Positions 32,534 through 41,099 are shown, counted from the stretch's first letter. The stretch is 64,000 nucleotides of DNA from Agrococcus sp. SL85 (GCF_026625845.1 NZ_CP113066.1:1984001-2048000); one strand, 5' to 3'. The notes: a model not told the origin generated them from the letters alone. Numbers and translations: made by a program.

Positions 32534-33409
32534 GTGCCGAACGACAGGAGCCGCGACCGCATGGCCACCGACTGGGGATCGTGGGGAGGCGACGTGCTCT
32601 CCGCCGAGGCGAAGGCGGCCCGGCAGGCGCCGCCGCCCGACCGCGTGCCCGCGACGCGCGGGCTCGTCGTCGAGCGGCACGACGGCTTCGTGGGCGCGGT
32701 CCTGCGGGTCGAGGGCGGGCACGTGCACCTCGAGGACCGCCGCGGTCGCGCCCGGCTCTTCCCGATGGGGCGCGGCTTCCTGCTCGACGGCGTCGAGGTG
32801 GAGCTCGTCGCGCCCGTCGCCCGGGCCGCGGCGCCCGCGCGCACGGCCTCCGGATCCCGGGCCGTCGCCGACCACCGGGCGCGCGTCGCCCTGCCGAGCC
32901 GCATCCTCGTCGAGGGCACCCACGACGCCGAGCTCGTGGAGCAGGTGTGGGGGCACGACCTGCGCGTCGAGGGCGTCGTCGTCGAGCCGCTGCACGGCGT
33001 CGACGACCTCGCGGCCGTCGTCGCGGCGTTCGCGCCCACGGCCGAGCGGCGGCTCGGCGTGCTCGTCGACCACCTCGTGCCTGGCTCGAAGGAGTCGCGC
33101 ATCGCCGAGGCGGTGCAGCGCGGCCCCCACGGCGCGCACGTGCGCGTCGTCGGCCACCCGTTCATCGACATCTGGCAGGCCGTGAAGCCCGCGCGGCTCG
33201 GCATCGCCGGGTGGCCGGAGGTGCCGCGCGGCGAGGACTGGAAGCAGGGCACGCTGCGGCGGCTCGGCATGCCGAACGGCGACCAGGAGTCGGTGGCGCG
33301 GGCGTGGCAGCGCATCCGCTCGCGCGTGCGCGACTGGAACGACCTCGATCCGGCGCTCCTCGCGCGCGTCGAGGAGCTCATCGACTTCGTGACGACCAGC
33401 CGGCACTGA
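32534..33409 (+). CDS. DUF3097 family protein
   Basis: A 291-residue cytoplasmic protein of unknown role that is widespread in actinobacteria. SRILVEGTHDAELVEQVWGHD, VVVEPLHGVDDLAAVVAAF, LGVLVDHLVPGSKESRIA and GHPFIDIWQAVKPARLG are family hallmarks. The first of these resembles a TOPRIM-type segment (EG-D), which suggests nucleic-acid chemistry, but that is inference. GTG 32534 follows a TAGGCT box (32522-32527) by 6 bases, so a leaderless start is likely. Confidence 0.85.
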   Translation: MPNDRSRDRMATDWGSWGGDVLSAEAKAARQAPPPDRVPATRGLVVERHDGFVGAVLRVEGGHVHLEDRRGRARLFPMGRGFLLDGVEVELVAPVARAAAPARTASGSRAVADHRARVALPSRILVEGTHDAELVEQVWGHDLRVEGVVVEPLHGVDDLAAVVAAFAPTAERRLGVLVDHLVPGSKESRIAEAVQRGPHGAHVRVVGHPFIDIWQAVKPARLGIAGWPEVPRGEDWKQGTLRRLGMPNGDQESVARAWQRIRSRVRDWNDLDPALLARVEELIDFVTTSRH

Positions 33410-33438
33410 GCGCGGCGGTCGGCACCGCGCTGCGGCGA

Positions 33439-33511
33439 CGCCGGATCAGCACGCCAGCGCCTCGTCGAGCGCACATCGCGGCCGGCGCCCCGCTCGGGTG
33501 CTGATCCGGCG
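33439..33511. repeat. Inverted repeat between convergent genes
   Basis: CGCCGGATCAGCAC (33439-33452) and its exact reverse complement (33498-33511) flank a 45-base GC-rich loop. It occupies most of the 116-base gap between DUF3097 and the SGNH hydrolase genes, which converge here. It may be a terminator or a small repetitive element; no transposase is near. Confidence 0.55.
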
Positions 33512-33525
33512 CGGTCGCCCGTGCG

Positions 33526-34296
33526 TCAGCCGAGCGACGGCAGCGGCGCAACCTCGACGAGCTGCGCGAGCTTCGGGCCGCGCCCGTCGCCCGACGAGCG
33601 GCCCGTGAGCCGCCGGCCGATCCACGGCACCACGAACTCCCGGTAGTACGCGGTCGTGCGACGCCCCTCCGCGGTCGAGAGCGCCGTGAGGTCGCGCCAG
33701 TGCGGCGGCGCGTCGACGCCGAGGGCGCGGAGCACGTTCGTCGCCGCGTGCGCGTGCCCCGCCGCGTTCAGGTGCAGGCGGTCCTGCGACCAGAAGCGGG
33801 GGCTGCGCAGCTCCGGATCCGACCAGTTGTCGACGTAGGGCGCGTCGAGGTCGGCCACGCGCGACTCCACGGCCCGCGCGAGCGCGTCGCCGCGGCGCTG
33901 GAAGACCGCGCCGATGGGCATGACCTCGCTCGGGTTGCCGCCCGAGAGCAGGATGGGACGGATGCCGGCGGCCGCGATGCGGTGCGCGGCGTCGGCGAGC
34001 GCCGCACCCACCTCGTCGATCGAGACGCGGGGGCGCAGGATGTCGTTGCCGCCGCCGTTGAGGCTGATCGCGTCGGGCGCGAGCGCGATCGCCGCGTCGA
34101 GCTGCTCCGAGAGGATGCCGCCGAGCTTCCGGCCGCGGATCGCGAGGTTCGCGTAGCGGATCGGCCGCCCCTGCGCCGTCGCGAGCCCGGCGGCCACGAA
34201 GTCGGCCCAGCCGCGCACCGAGCCGTCGGGCAGCTCGTCGCCGACGCCCTCCGTGAAGCTGTCGCCGATGGCCACGAACGATCGGATCTCCTGCAC
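33526..34296 (-). CDS. SGNH/GDSL hydrolase
   Basis: A 256-residue esterase-fold protein without signal peptide, so probably cytoplasmic. Block I has the nucleophile in FVAIGDSFTEGVG (about residue 12), block III is LNGGGNDIL and block V carries Asp and His in SQDRLHLNAAGH. The natural substrate is unknown; related enzymes cleave acyl or acetyl esters. The GTG start follows a minus-strand TAGGCT box (34308-34303) by 6 bases. Confidence 0.88.
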   Translation of the reverse strand: MQEIRSFVAIGDSFTEGVGDELPDGSVRGWADFVAAGLATAQGRPIRYANLAIRGRKLGGILSEQLDAAIALAPDAISLNGGGNDILRPRVSIDEVGAALADAAHRIAAAGIRPILLSGGNPSEVMPIGAVFQRRGDALARAVESRVADLDAPYVDNWSDPELRSPRFWSQDRLHLNAAGHAHAATNVLRALGVDAPPHWRDLTALSTAEGRRTTAYYREFVVPWIGRRLTGRSSGDGRGPKLAQLVEVAPLPSLG

Positions 34297-34365
34297 CGCG
34301 ACAGCCTACGACCCTCGCCCCGGGGCCCCGCCGCATCCGGGCGCGCCTTCGCACGCGCGGCGCAC

Positions 34366-34371
34366 TAGACT
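34366..34371 (+). promoter_or_regulatory. Probable -10 box of the thiamine transporter operon
   Basis: TAGACT at 34366-34371 lies about 11 bases before the start of the TPP riboswitch, so transcription would begin just ahead of the aptamer. Confidence 0.5.
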
Positions 34372-34381
34372 CGCTGCGAAC

Positions 34382-34470
34382 AACACGGGAGTCCGGTGCG
34401 CCGGGCTGAGAGGGAGGCCGAAGCCTCCGACCGTCGAACCTGATCCGGATCATGCCGGCGCAGGGAGGAC
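34382..34470 (+). promoter_or_regulatory. TPP (thi-box) riboswitch
   Basis: The conserved THI elements are present in order: GGAGtc near 34388, GGGCTGAGAGGGA near 34403-34415, then GAACCTGATCCGG (34436-34448) and an ATGCCGGCGCAGGGA end (34452-34466). It lies 40 bases before ykoE and should lower expression of the transporter when thiamine pyrophosphate is plentiful. The GC-rich context suits control of translation, since the ribosome binding site is at 34496-34504. Confidence 0.93.
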
Positions 34471-34510
34471 ACTCATCACCCGTGCCGTCTCGCAACGAGG
34501 AAGGCACAGC

Positions 34511-35131
34511 ATGACCACCACCGCACCCGCGGCCACCACGGCCGCCCGCCCCCGCACGAGCCGCTGGCGCGTCGTCGACATCGTCGTCGCCGCGGTCCTC
34601 GGCGTCGCCACGGGCCTCCTGTTCGTCGTCTGGAACGGCGTCGGCGGGGCCTGGTTCGGCATCATGGACGCCGTGACGCCCGGCTTCGGCGGCCTCGCCG
34701 TCGGCATCTGGCTCATCGGCGCCGTGCTCGGCGGGCTCATCATCCGGAAGCCCGGCGCCGCGCTCTTCGTCGAGCTGCTCGCCGCCACCGTGTCGACGCT
34801 GCTCGGCAGCCAGTGGTCGATCGAGACGCTCTACTCGGGCCTCGCGCAGGGCCTCGGCGCCGAGCTGATCTTCGCGGCCTTCGCCTACCGCCGCTTCGGG
34901 CTCCCGACGGCGATGCTCGCGGGCATCGGCGCGGCCGTCGCCGCCTGGACCCTCGAGCTCTTCCTCTCGGCGAACCTCGCGAAGGGGCCCGAGTTCCTCG
35001 GCATCTACCTGGGCAGCGTCGTGGTCTCCGGCGCGCTGCTCGCCGGCCTCGTCGGCTGGCTGCTGACCCGCGCGCTCGCCGCCACGGGCGTGCTCGACCG
35101 CTTCGCCGCAGGCCGCGCGCGCCGCGCGTGA
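34511..35131 (+). CDS. ykoE: ECF transporter S component YkoE (thiamine precursor)
   Basis: A 206-residue membrane protein with about six hydrophobic segments, the substrate-binding unit of the YkoEDC transporter for hydroxymethylpyrimidine-type thiamine precursors. WRVVDIVVAAVLGVATGLLF, WFGIMDAVTPGFGGLAVGIW and GAALFVELLAATVSTLLGSQ are family-like. A TPP riboswitch lies directly upstream and the ATPase and permease genes follow with four-base overlaps, which fixes the role. GAGGAAGG precedes the ATG. Confidence 0.92.
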   Translation: MTTTAPAATTAARPRTSRWRVVDIVVAAVLGVATGLLFVVWNGVGGAWFGIMDAVTPGFGGLAVGIWLIGAVLGGLIIRKPGAALFVELLAATVSTLLGSQWSIETLYSGLAQGLGAELIFAAFAYRRFGLPTAMLAGIGAAVAAWTLELFLSANLAKGPEFLGIYLGSVVVSGALLAGLVGWLLTRALAATGVLDRFAAGRARRA

Positions 35132-36610
35132 CCGGCTCCCGCATCCGCGCCCGCGGATGGGGATGGCAGCACGCGGGCCGCAGGGCCCCCGCCGTCGCCG
35201 GGCTCGACCTCGACGTCGAGCCCGGCGAGCGGATCCTCCTCCTCGGCCCCTCCGGCGCGGGCAAGTCGACCCTCCTCGCCGCGCTCGCCGGCGTCCTCGG
35301 CGGGCACGACGAGGGCGACGAGACGGGCGAGCTCGCCGTCGACGGCGCGCATCCCTCGCGGCTGCGCGGCACGGCGGGCCTCGTGCTGCAGGACCCGGAG
35401 GCGAACACGATCCTGTCGCGGGTCGGCGACGACGTCGCCTTCGGCTGCGAGAACCTCGCGGTGCCGCGCGACGAGATCTGGCGGCGCGTCGCCGAGGCGC
35501 TCGACGCCGTCGGCCTCGACGTCGCGCTCGACCGCTCCACCGCGGCGCTCTCCGGGGGCCAGCGGCAGCGGCTCGCGCTCGCGGGCGTGCTCGCGATGCG
35601 CCCGGGGCTCCTCCTGCTCGACGAGCCGACCGCGAACCTCGACGCCGAGGGCGTCGTGGAGGTGCGCGACGCCGTCGCGCGCGTCGCGGCCGAGACCGGC
35701 GCGACGCTCGTCGTCGTCGAGCACCGCGTCGAGACCTGGCTGCCCGTCGTCGACCGCGTCGTCGTGCTGGAGCCCGGCGGCGGTGCCATGGCCGACGGCG
35801 CGCCGGACGCCGTGCTCGGGGCCCACGGCGCCGCCCTCGCCGACCGAGGCGTCTGGGTGCCGGGCGCGCCCGTCGACGTGCCGCGCCCGCCGCGTCGGCC
35901 CGGTGAGGCGCTGCTGCGGGCCGAGGGTCTGCGATCCGGCAGGCGCGCCGCCGTCCACGCGCCCGTCGCGCTCGAGCCTCGCCGCGGGGGAGGCGCTCGT
36001 CGTCACCGGCCCGAACGGCGCGGGCAAGTCCACGCTCGCCCTCACGCTCGCCGGCCTCCTGCCGCCCGTCGAGGGCGCGGTGCTCGCCTCGCCCGCGCTG
36101 CGCGGCCCGGACCTCACGGAGCCCGCGCCGATCCGCTGGCGCCCGCGGCAGCTCGCGACGCGCATCGGCACGGTGCTCCAGCAGCCCGAGCACCAGTTCG
36201 TCGCCGCGCGCGTGCACGACGAGGTCGCGGCGGGCCTGCGGGCGCTGCGACGTCCCGCGGCCGAGGTCGACGCCGCCGTGGACGCCCTCCTCTCGGCCCT
36301 CCGCCTCGAGCACCTGCGCGACGCCAACCCCTTCACGCTCTCCGGCGGCGAGCAGCGGCGGCTGTCGGTCGCGACCGTGCTCGCGCCCGCGCCACGCCTC
36401 TGCGTGCTCGACGAGCCCACCTTCGGGCAGGACCGCCGCACCTGGGCGGAGCTCGTGCGCCTCATTGCCTCGCTCGTCGACGAGCGCGGCTGCGCGGTCG
36501 TCGCGGTCACGCACGACGCCGACGTCGTGCGCGTGCTCGGCGACCGCGTGCTGCGGCTGGAGGCCGGATCGGGCGCCGAGGGCGCCGGACCGACGGGGGA
36601 GGGCGCATGA
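35128..36610 (+). pseudogene. ykoD: ECF transporter double ATPase YkoD, split by one extra base
   Basis: Two ABC ATPase domains in one gene. Domain 1 (GPSGAGKSTLLAAL, signature ALSGGQRQRLALAG, Walker B LLLLDEPTANLD) reads from GTG 35128; domain 2 (GPNGAGKSTLALTL, FTLSGGEQRRLSVA, LCVLDEPTFGQD) is in the next frame. Removing one C from AGCCT at 35975-35979 restores HAPVALELAAGEALVVTGPN and a 493-residue protein, the usual length of the fused YkoD. It energises YkoE and YkoC. The start overlaps ykoE (GTGA) and the stop overlaps ykoC (ATGA). It is probably intact in the cell if the extra base is an error. Confidence 0.87.
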
Positions 36611-37383
36611 GGCTCCTCGACCGCGTGAACCCCGTGACGCCCTTCGCCGCCGCGGTGCTCTACTCCCTCCCGATGCTGCTCACGGTCGACGTCGTGAGCG
36701 CCGCCGTCGCGCTCGGCGCGTGGCTCGTGCTCTTCGCCGCGGCCGGGATCGGGCCCCGCACCGTGCTCCGCCGCTCCTGGCCGCTGCTCGTCGCCGCGCC
36801 GCTCTCGGCCGTGAGCATGCTGCTCTACGCCGAGCCCTCGGGGCGCGTCCACGCGCAGGTGTGGCTCGCGACCATCAGCGACGGCTCGATCGAGCTGGCG
36901 CTCGCGATCCTCCTGCGCGTGCTCGCGATCGGCGTGCCGACGCTCGTCGGCATCGTCGGCGTCGACCCGACGAGGCTCGCCGACGGCCTCGCGCAGGTCG
37001 CGCGCCTCCCGCACCGCTTCGTGCTCGCCGCGCTCGCGGGCGTGCGGCTGTTCGGGGTGCTGCAGGAGGACTGGCGGCAGATCGCCCTCGCCCGTCGCGC
37101 GCGCGGCCTCGGCGACACCGGCCGGGTGCGCCGCGCCCTGCAGGCCGCGTTCGCGCTGCTCGTCGTCGCGCTGCGCCGCGGCGGCACGCTCGCGACCGCG
37201 ATGGAGGCCCGCGGCTTCGGCGGCCCCGAGGAGGGGCGCGGCGAGCGCACCTGGGCCCGGCCCTCCGCCCTCTCGCGCGCCGACCTCGTGCTCGTGCTGC
37301 TCGTGCTCGCCGTCGCGGCGCTCGCGATCGGGGCCGCGGTCGCGGCAGGATCGTTCCGACCGCCGTGGGCGGCCGCGCCGTGA
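36607..37383 (+). CDS. ykoC: ECF transporter T component YkoC
   Basis: A 258-residue membrane protein with about five to six hydrophobic segments, the coupling subunit of the energy-coupling-factor transporter. NPVTPFAAAVLYSLPMLLTV, the coupling motif ALARRARGLGDTG and AMEARGFGGPEEG (both with the A-R-G signature) are typical of EcfT proteins. The ATG overlaps the ykoD stop. Third gene of the TPP-regulated operon. Confidence 0.92.
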   Translation: MRLLDRVNPVTPFAAAVLYSLPMLLTVDVVSAAVALGAWLVLFAAAGIGPRTVLRRSWPLLVAAPLSAVSMLLYAEPSGRVHAQVWLATISDGSIELALAILLRVLAIGVPTLVGIVGVDPTRLADGLAQVARLPHRFVLAALAGVRLFGVLQEDWRQIALARRARGLGDTGRVRRALQAAFALLVVALRRGGTLATAMEARGFGGPEEGRGERTWARPSALSRADLVLVLLVLAVAALAIGAAVAAGSFRPPWAAAP

Positions 37384-37409
37384 GCGCGAGGGGCGACGAG
37401 GAGGCGCGG

Positions 37410-37886
37410 ATGCCACCGGTGCTGTGGATCGTCGACGGGCGCTCCGGCGCCGGGAAGACGCGGCTCGCCGAGCGCCTCGCCGCCGAGGCGGGTGCGCGCG
37501 TCATCCACATGGACGACCTGTACGCAGGATGGCACGGCCTCGCCACGGGCTCCCGGCTGCTCGAGCGGGGCATCCTCGCCCCGCTCGCCGAGGGCCGCGA
37601 GGCCGTGTGGCGGCGCTGGGACTGGGCCGAGGGGGACTGGGGGCCCGAGGATCGCGCGCTGCCCGGCGAGGCGCTCGTCATCGAGGGCTGCGGCTCGCTC
37701 ACGCTCGCCTCGAGCGCCCACGCGACGCGCGCGATCTGGCTCGACGCGCCCGAGGAGGTGCGCCGCGCCCGGGCGCTCGCGCGCGACGGCGACGACGCGT
37801 GGTGGGAGCTGTGGCGCGCCCAGGAGGACCAGCACATCGCCGCGAACGACCCTGCCTCGCTCGCCGACGAGGTGCGTCGCTCCTGA
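37410..37886 (+). CDS. Small P-loop kinase-like protein
   Basis: A 158-residue protein with Walker A DGRSGAGKTR at about residues 8-17, an IHMDDLYAGWHGLA segment and a DWAEGDW acidic stretch, resembling uridine-kinase-type nucleoside kinases. A C-terminal RRARALARDGDDAWWELWRAQ follows. The substrate is unknown; its place behind ykoC may mean a role in thiamine-precursor phosphorylation, but it could simply be read through. GAGGAGG (37398-37404) supports ATG 37410; a GTG at 37380 overlapping the ykoC stop is an alternative. Confidence 0.75.
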   Translation: MPPVLWIVDGRSGAGKTRLAERLAAEAGARVIHMDDLYAGWHGLATGSRLLERGILAPLAEGREAVWRRWDWAEGDWGPEDRALPGEALVIEGCGSLTLASSAHATRAIWLDAPEEVRRARALARDGDDAWWELWRAQEDQHIAANDPASLADEVRRS

Positions 37887-38003
37887 GGCTGGACGTCGAC
37901 CGGGGAGGCCCATGGGAGGCAGGCGTAGGCTGAGCGGCCGGCGCCGCCGAGGCGCCGCATCGGGCGCGCGCCCGACTCCCGTCTCATCACCAAGGAGGCA
38001 CCC

Positions 38004-39068
38004 ATGCCCATCACCTCGAAGGCGCTCCAGAAGACCGCGGCCGACCAGCCGTACCGCGTCGCGACGATCGAGCGCCGCGACCCCCGCCCCCACGACGTCG
38101 TCATCGCGATCAAGGCGGCCGGCATCTGCCACTCCGACATCCACACCATCCGCGACGAGTGGGGCGAGGCGCCCTTCCCGCTCACGGTCGGCCACGAGAT
38201 CGCCGGCGTCGTCGAGGCGGTCGGCGACGCCGTCACGCGCCACGCGGTCGGCGACCGCGTGGGGGTCGGCTGCATGGTCGACTCCTGCGGCGAGTGCGAG
38301 CAGTGCGTCGCCGGCGAGGAGCAGGACTGCCTGAACGGCAACGTCGGCACCTACGCGTCGATCGACCGCGACGGCACCGTCACGCAGGGCGGCTACGCCG
38401 AGAAGGTCGTCGTCGACGAGCGCTTCGTGCTCTCGATCCCCGAGGGCATCGAGCTCGACGTGGCGGCGCCGCTGCTCTGCGCCGGCATCACGCTCTACTC
38501 GCCCATCGACCGCTGGGGCGTCCACGAGGGCACCAAGGTCGCCGTCGTCGGCCTCGGCGGGCTCGGCCACATGGGCGTGCAGCTCGCGGCCGCGAAGGGC
38601 GCCGAGGTCACCGTGCTCTCGCGCTCCCTCGCCAAGGAGGAGACGGCGAAGAAGCTGGGCGCCGCACGCACCGTCGCCACGGGCGAGGAGGGCTGGGCGG
38701 AGGCCCACAAGGGCGAGTTCGACCTCATCCTCAACACCGTCTCGGCCGACCTCGACCTCGGCACCTACCTGTCGATCCTCAAGCCGCACGGCGCGATGGT
38801 GAACGTGGGCCTGCCGCCCGCGCCGCAGCCGCTGCACCTGGGCTCGCTCATCATGGGCGGCAAGGTGCTCGCGGGCTCGAACATCGGCGGCATCCGTCAG
38901 ACGCAGGAGATGCTCGACTTCTGCGCCGCGCACGGCATCGGCGCGGTCATCGAGAAGATCGGCGTCGACGACGTGGATGCGGCCTACGACCGCGTGGTCG
39001 AGGGCGACGTGCGCTTCCGCTTCGTCATCGACACGGCGACCTTCGCCGACGCCGAGGCCGTCGCCTAA
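38004..39068 (+). CDS. NAD(P)-dependent alcohol dehydrogenase, zinc type
   Basis: A 354-residue medium-chain dehydrogenase of the YahK/cinnamyl-alcohol group. The catalytic zinc ligands are in GICHSDIHT (Cys about 39) and VGHEIAG, the structural zinc cysteines in CGECEQCVAGEEQDC, and the dinucleotide fold in VVGLGGLGHMGVQLA. The substrate is probably an aldehyde or primary alcohol. AAGGAGG precedes the ATG, and a TAGGCT box at about 37926 may be the promoter. A strong hairpin follows the gene. Confidence 0.92.
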   Translation: MPITSKALQKTAADQPYRVATIERRDPRPHDVVIAIKAAGICHSDIHTIRDEWGEAPFPLTVGHEIAGVVEAVGDAVTRHAVGDRVGVGCMVDSCGECEQCVAGEEQDCLNGNVGTYASIDRDGTVTQGGYAEKVVVDERFVLSIPEGIELDVAAPLLCAGITLYSPIDRWGVHEGTKVAVVGLGGLGHMGVQLAAAKGAEVTVLSRSLAKEETAKKLGAARTVATGEEGWAEAHKGEFDLILNTVSADLDLGTYLSILKPHGAMVNVGLPPAPQPLHLGSLIMGGKVLAGSNIGGIRQTQEMLDFCAAHGIGAVIEKIGVDDVDAAYDRVVEGDVRFRFVIDTATFADAEAVA

Positions 39069-39086
39069 GCCGTCCGTCGGCCACGA

Positions 39087-39121
39087 CGAGGCCCCGCCCG
39101 GCGCGAGCCGGCGGGGCCTCG
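39087..39121. terminator. Bidirectional terminator
   Basis: A 12-bp stem (39087-39098 with 39110-39121) closes an 11-base loop in the gap between the alcohol dehydrogenase gene and the zincin gene on the other strand. It touches the zincin stop codon at 39122 and should serve both. Confidence 0.8.
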
Positions 39122-39457
39122 CTACGCCCAGCCGAGCTCGTGCAGCTGGTCGTCGTCGATGCCGTAGAAGTGCGCGATCTCGTGCACGAGCGTCGTGCGC
39201 ACCTCGTTGCGCAGCTCCTCCTCGTCGTCGCAGGCGTCGAGGTGGGGGAGGCGGTAGACCATGATGCGGTCGGGCAGCTCGCCGAAGCCGTACTGGCCGC
39301 GCTCGGTGATCGCGACGCCCTCGTAGAGCCCCATGAGGTCCTCCTCGGGGTGCGCGTCCTCCACGAGGAACACGACGTTGTCGAGCCCCTCCACGATCTC
39401 GTCCTCGAGGTCGTCGAGCACCTCCGTGACCAGCGCCTCGAAGGCCTCCGCCGTCAT
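39122..39457 (-). CDS. Zincin-like metallopeptidase family protein
   Basis: A 111-residue acidic protein with the zinc motif HEIAH in TTLVHEIAHFYGIDDDQLHE near the C-terminus, typical of the small metallopeptidase family of actinobacteria and firmicutes (DUF1025 type). The protease activity of these proteins is not established. GGTGGAG lies just before the ATG. It converges with the alcohol dehydrogenase gene. Confidence 0.87.
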   Translation of the reverse strand: MTAEAFEALVTEVLDDLEDEIVEGLDNVVFLVEDAHPEEDLMGLYEGVAITERGQYGFGELPDRIMVYRLPHLDACDDEEELRNEVRTTLVHEIAHFYGIDDDQLHELGWA

Positions 39458-39515
39458 CTCCACCCCTCGATCCTGCCGCATCCGGCCTGAGCGGCGATCG
39501 CCGCCGGATCGCAGG

Positions 39516-39543
39516 TTAGGGTCGCCTAACCCGGTGCTAGCGT
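39516..39543 (+). promoter_or_regulatory. Iron box (IdeR/DtxR-like) and -10 of the siderophore reductase gene
   Basis: TTAGGGTCGCCTAACCCGG at 39516-39534 matches 14 of 19 positions of the DtxR/IdeR consensus and contains the dyad GGTTAGG-gtcg-CCTAACC. A TAGCGT box at 39538-39543 follows, 8 bases before the ATG. Iron-loaded IdeR bound here would cover the promoter. Confidence 0.65.
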
Positions 39544-39551
39544 GGATCCCG

Positions 39552-40406
39552 ATGAGCACCGCCGAGCGCCTCCGCACCGACCCCGACCCGCGTCCCGCGC
39601 GCCCGCAGCACGTGCTGGAGGTGCTCTCGACCGAGCGGCTGGGCGCGCGGATGGTGCGCGTGCGGCTCGGCGGGGAGGGGCTCGCGACGTTCGCGCCGAA
39701 CGGCTGGACCGACGCGTACGTGAAGCTGCTGTTCGTGGCCCAGGAGCTCGGCCTCGAGCCGCCGTACGACCTCGCGCACCTGCGCGCCTCGCTGTCGCCC
39801 GAGCAGCGGCCCGTCACGCGCACCTACACGGTGCGCGCCGTCGAGGAGGCCGCGATCGTGCTCGACGTCGTCGTGCACGGCGACGCCGGCCTCGCGGGGC
39901 CGTGGGCCGCCTCGGCGCGCCCCGGCGATCGCATCGCGCTGCACGGCCCGGGCGGCGGCTACGCGCCCGACGCGAGCGCCGACTGGCACCTGCTCGTCGG
40001 CGACGAGTCTGCGCTGCCGGCGATCGCGGCCGCGCTCGAGGCGCTGCCGGCCGATGCGCGCGGCGTCGCGCTCGTCGAGGTGCACGACGCCGACGACGAG
40101 CTGACGATCGCGCACCCCGCGGGCGTCGACCTCCGCTGGCTCCACCGCGGCGAGCCGGCGCCCGAGACCGTCCGCACGCTCGCCGACGCCGTCGCGGCGC
40201 TCGAGTGGCCCGAGGGCCGAGTGCACGCCTTCGTGCACGGCGAGCGGGAGTCGGTGAAGGCGCTCCGCGACGAGCTCTTCGCCCGGCGCGGCCTCGCCCG
40301 CGCGCAGGTCTCGATCTCCGGCTACTGGGCGCAGGGCCGCACCGAGGACCGCTTCCAGGCCGAGAAGCGTGAGCCGATCGGCGTCATCCTGCCGCCGGAG
40401 GCCTGA
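39552..40406 (+). CDS. Siderophore-interacting protein (ferric-siderophore reductase)
   Basis: A 284-residue FAD-dependent reductase that frees iron from imported siderophores. The FAD motif RTYTVR lies near residue 95, then HGDAGLAGPWAASARPGD and GPGGGY; the SIP C-terminal domain ends with SGYWAQGRTED. The iron box over its promoter fits induction under iron shortage. No siderophore uptake genes are next to it in this window. Confidence 0.93.
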   Translation: MSTAERLRTDPDPRPARPQHVLEVLSTERLGARMVRVRLGGEGLATFAPNGWTDAYVKLLFVAQELGLEPPYDLAHLRASLSPEQRPVTRTYTVRAVEEAAIVLDVVVHGDAGLAGPWAASARPGDRIALHGPGGGYAPDASADWHLLVGDESALPAIAAALEALPADARGVALVEVHDADDELTIAHPAGVDLRWLHRGEPAPETVRTLADAVAALEWPEGRVHAFVHGERESVKALRDELFARRGLARAQVSISGYWAQGRTEDRFQAEKREPIGVILPPEA

Positions 40407-40489
40407 GGTCCGCGCGCGGAGGTGAGGCCGGAGGCGGCAAGGTCCGGGAGCGCGCGGGCGCAGCCCGTTCGCGTCACGAGACCCCAGCG

Positions 40490-40753
40490 ATGCAGACTGC
40501 TCCTATGGTCGACGATCTCGAGACCGCCATCCTCCGCCTCCTCGCAGCGCGCCGCGAGGGCGCGACGATCTGCCCGAGCGACGCCGCCCGCGCGGTCGCG
40601 GGCGATGACGAGGCCGACTGGCGGCCGCGCATGGACGACGCGCGGGCCGCGGCCGCCCGGCTCGTCGAGCGGGGCGAGGTCGTCATCACGCAGGGCGGTG
40701 CGGTCGTCGACCTCGCGACCGCCCGGGGGCCCATCCGCATCCGACGGGCCTGA
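40490..40753 (+). CDS. DUF3253 family protein
   Basis: A small protein of 87 residues from ATG 40490, or 82 from ATG 40505. LETAILRLLAARREGATICP, SDAARAVAGDD and ARLVERGEVVITQGG match the DUF3253 family, a small winged-helix-like fold. The role is unknown. Neither start has a clear ribosome binding site. Confidence 0.75.
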   Translation: MQTAPMVDDLETAILRLLAARREGATICPSDAARAVAGDDEADWRPRMDDARAAAARLVERGEVVITQGGAVVDLATARGPIRIRRA

Positions 40754-40826
40754 GCGGCAGCGCGGCGCGGCGGATCGTCGTCGCCCCTGGCAGCGCGTGC
40801 ACAGCAGGGCGGCGCATCCTTGGCCC

Positions 40827-40943
40827 ATGCGACACATCTGGAGCTTCCTCGTCAACCTCGTCGCGGGCGTCGCCGGGCAGCCCGGCGCGCACACGGTCGT
40901 CGACACGGGGCCGGAGGGTCGGCGCTCGCGTCGTCGCCGCTGA
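40827..40943 (+). CDS. Possible 38-residue membrane-associated peptide
   Basis: A short frame from ATG 40827 encodes a hydrophobic start (IWSFLVNLVAGVAG) and a basic tail (GRRSRRRR). The layout resembles a tiny membrane-anchored peptide, but there is no clear ribosome binding site and no homologue I can name. It fills the otherwise empty stretch between the DUF3253 gene and the tRNA-His terminator. It may be chance. Confidence 0.2.
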   Translation: MRHIWSFLVNLVAGVAGQPGAHTVVDTGPEGRRSRRRR

Positions 40944-40990
40944 CGCGCGGAGGTCGCGGCTGCGAGGCGAGATCCGGCCCGCAGACGACA

Positions 40991-41018
40991 GAAGCCCCGG
41001 TCCGAGGACCGGGGCTTC
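40991..41018. terminator. Terminator of tRNA-His
   Basis: A near-perfect hairpin with a 12-13 bp stem (40991-41003 with 41006-41018) lies directly downstream of tRNA-His on the minus strand. It would also stop plus-strand transcription arriving from the DUF3253 side. Confidence 0.8.
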
Positions 41019-41022
41019 GTGC

Positions 41023-41099
41023 TGGGGTGAGTAACGGGGCTTGAACCCGCGACCTCCTCGACCACAACGAGGCGCTCTACCAGCTGAGCTATACCCACC
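41023..41099 (-). tRNA. tRNA-His (GTG)
   Basis: Read on the minus strand it folds into a full cloverleaf: acceptor GTGGGTA with TACTCAC, D-arm GCTC-GAGC, anticodon GTG at 41065-41063, T-arm GCGGG-TTCAAGC and an encoded CCA end. An extra G at position -1 opposite C73 is the histidine identity mark. A hairpin terminator follows within 5 bases. Confidence 0.95.

Noticed and set aside
33446..36514. Long minus-strand open frame of 1022 residues opposite the SGNH, riboswitch and ykoED region
   Set aside because: Low-complexity Arg/Ala-rich shadow crossing real genes and a riboswitch; no domains visible.
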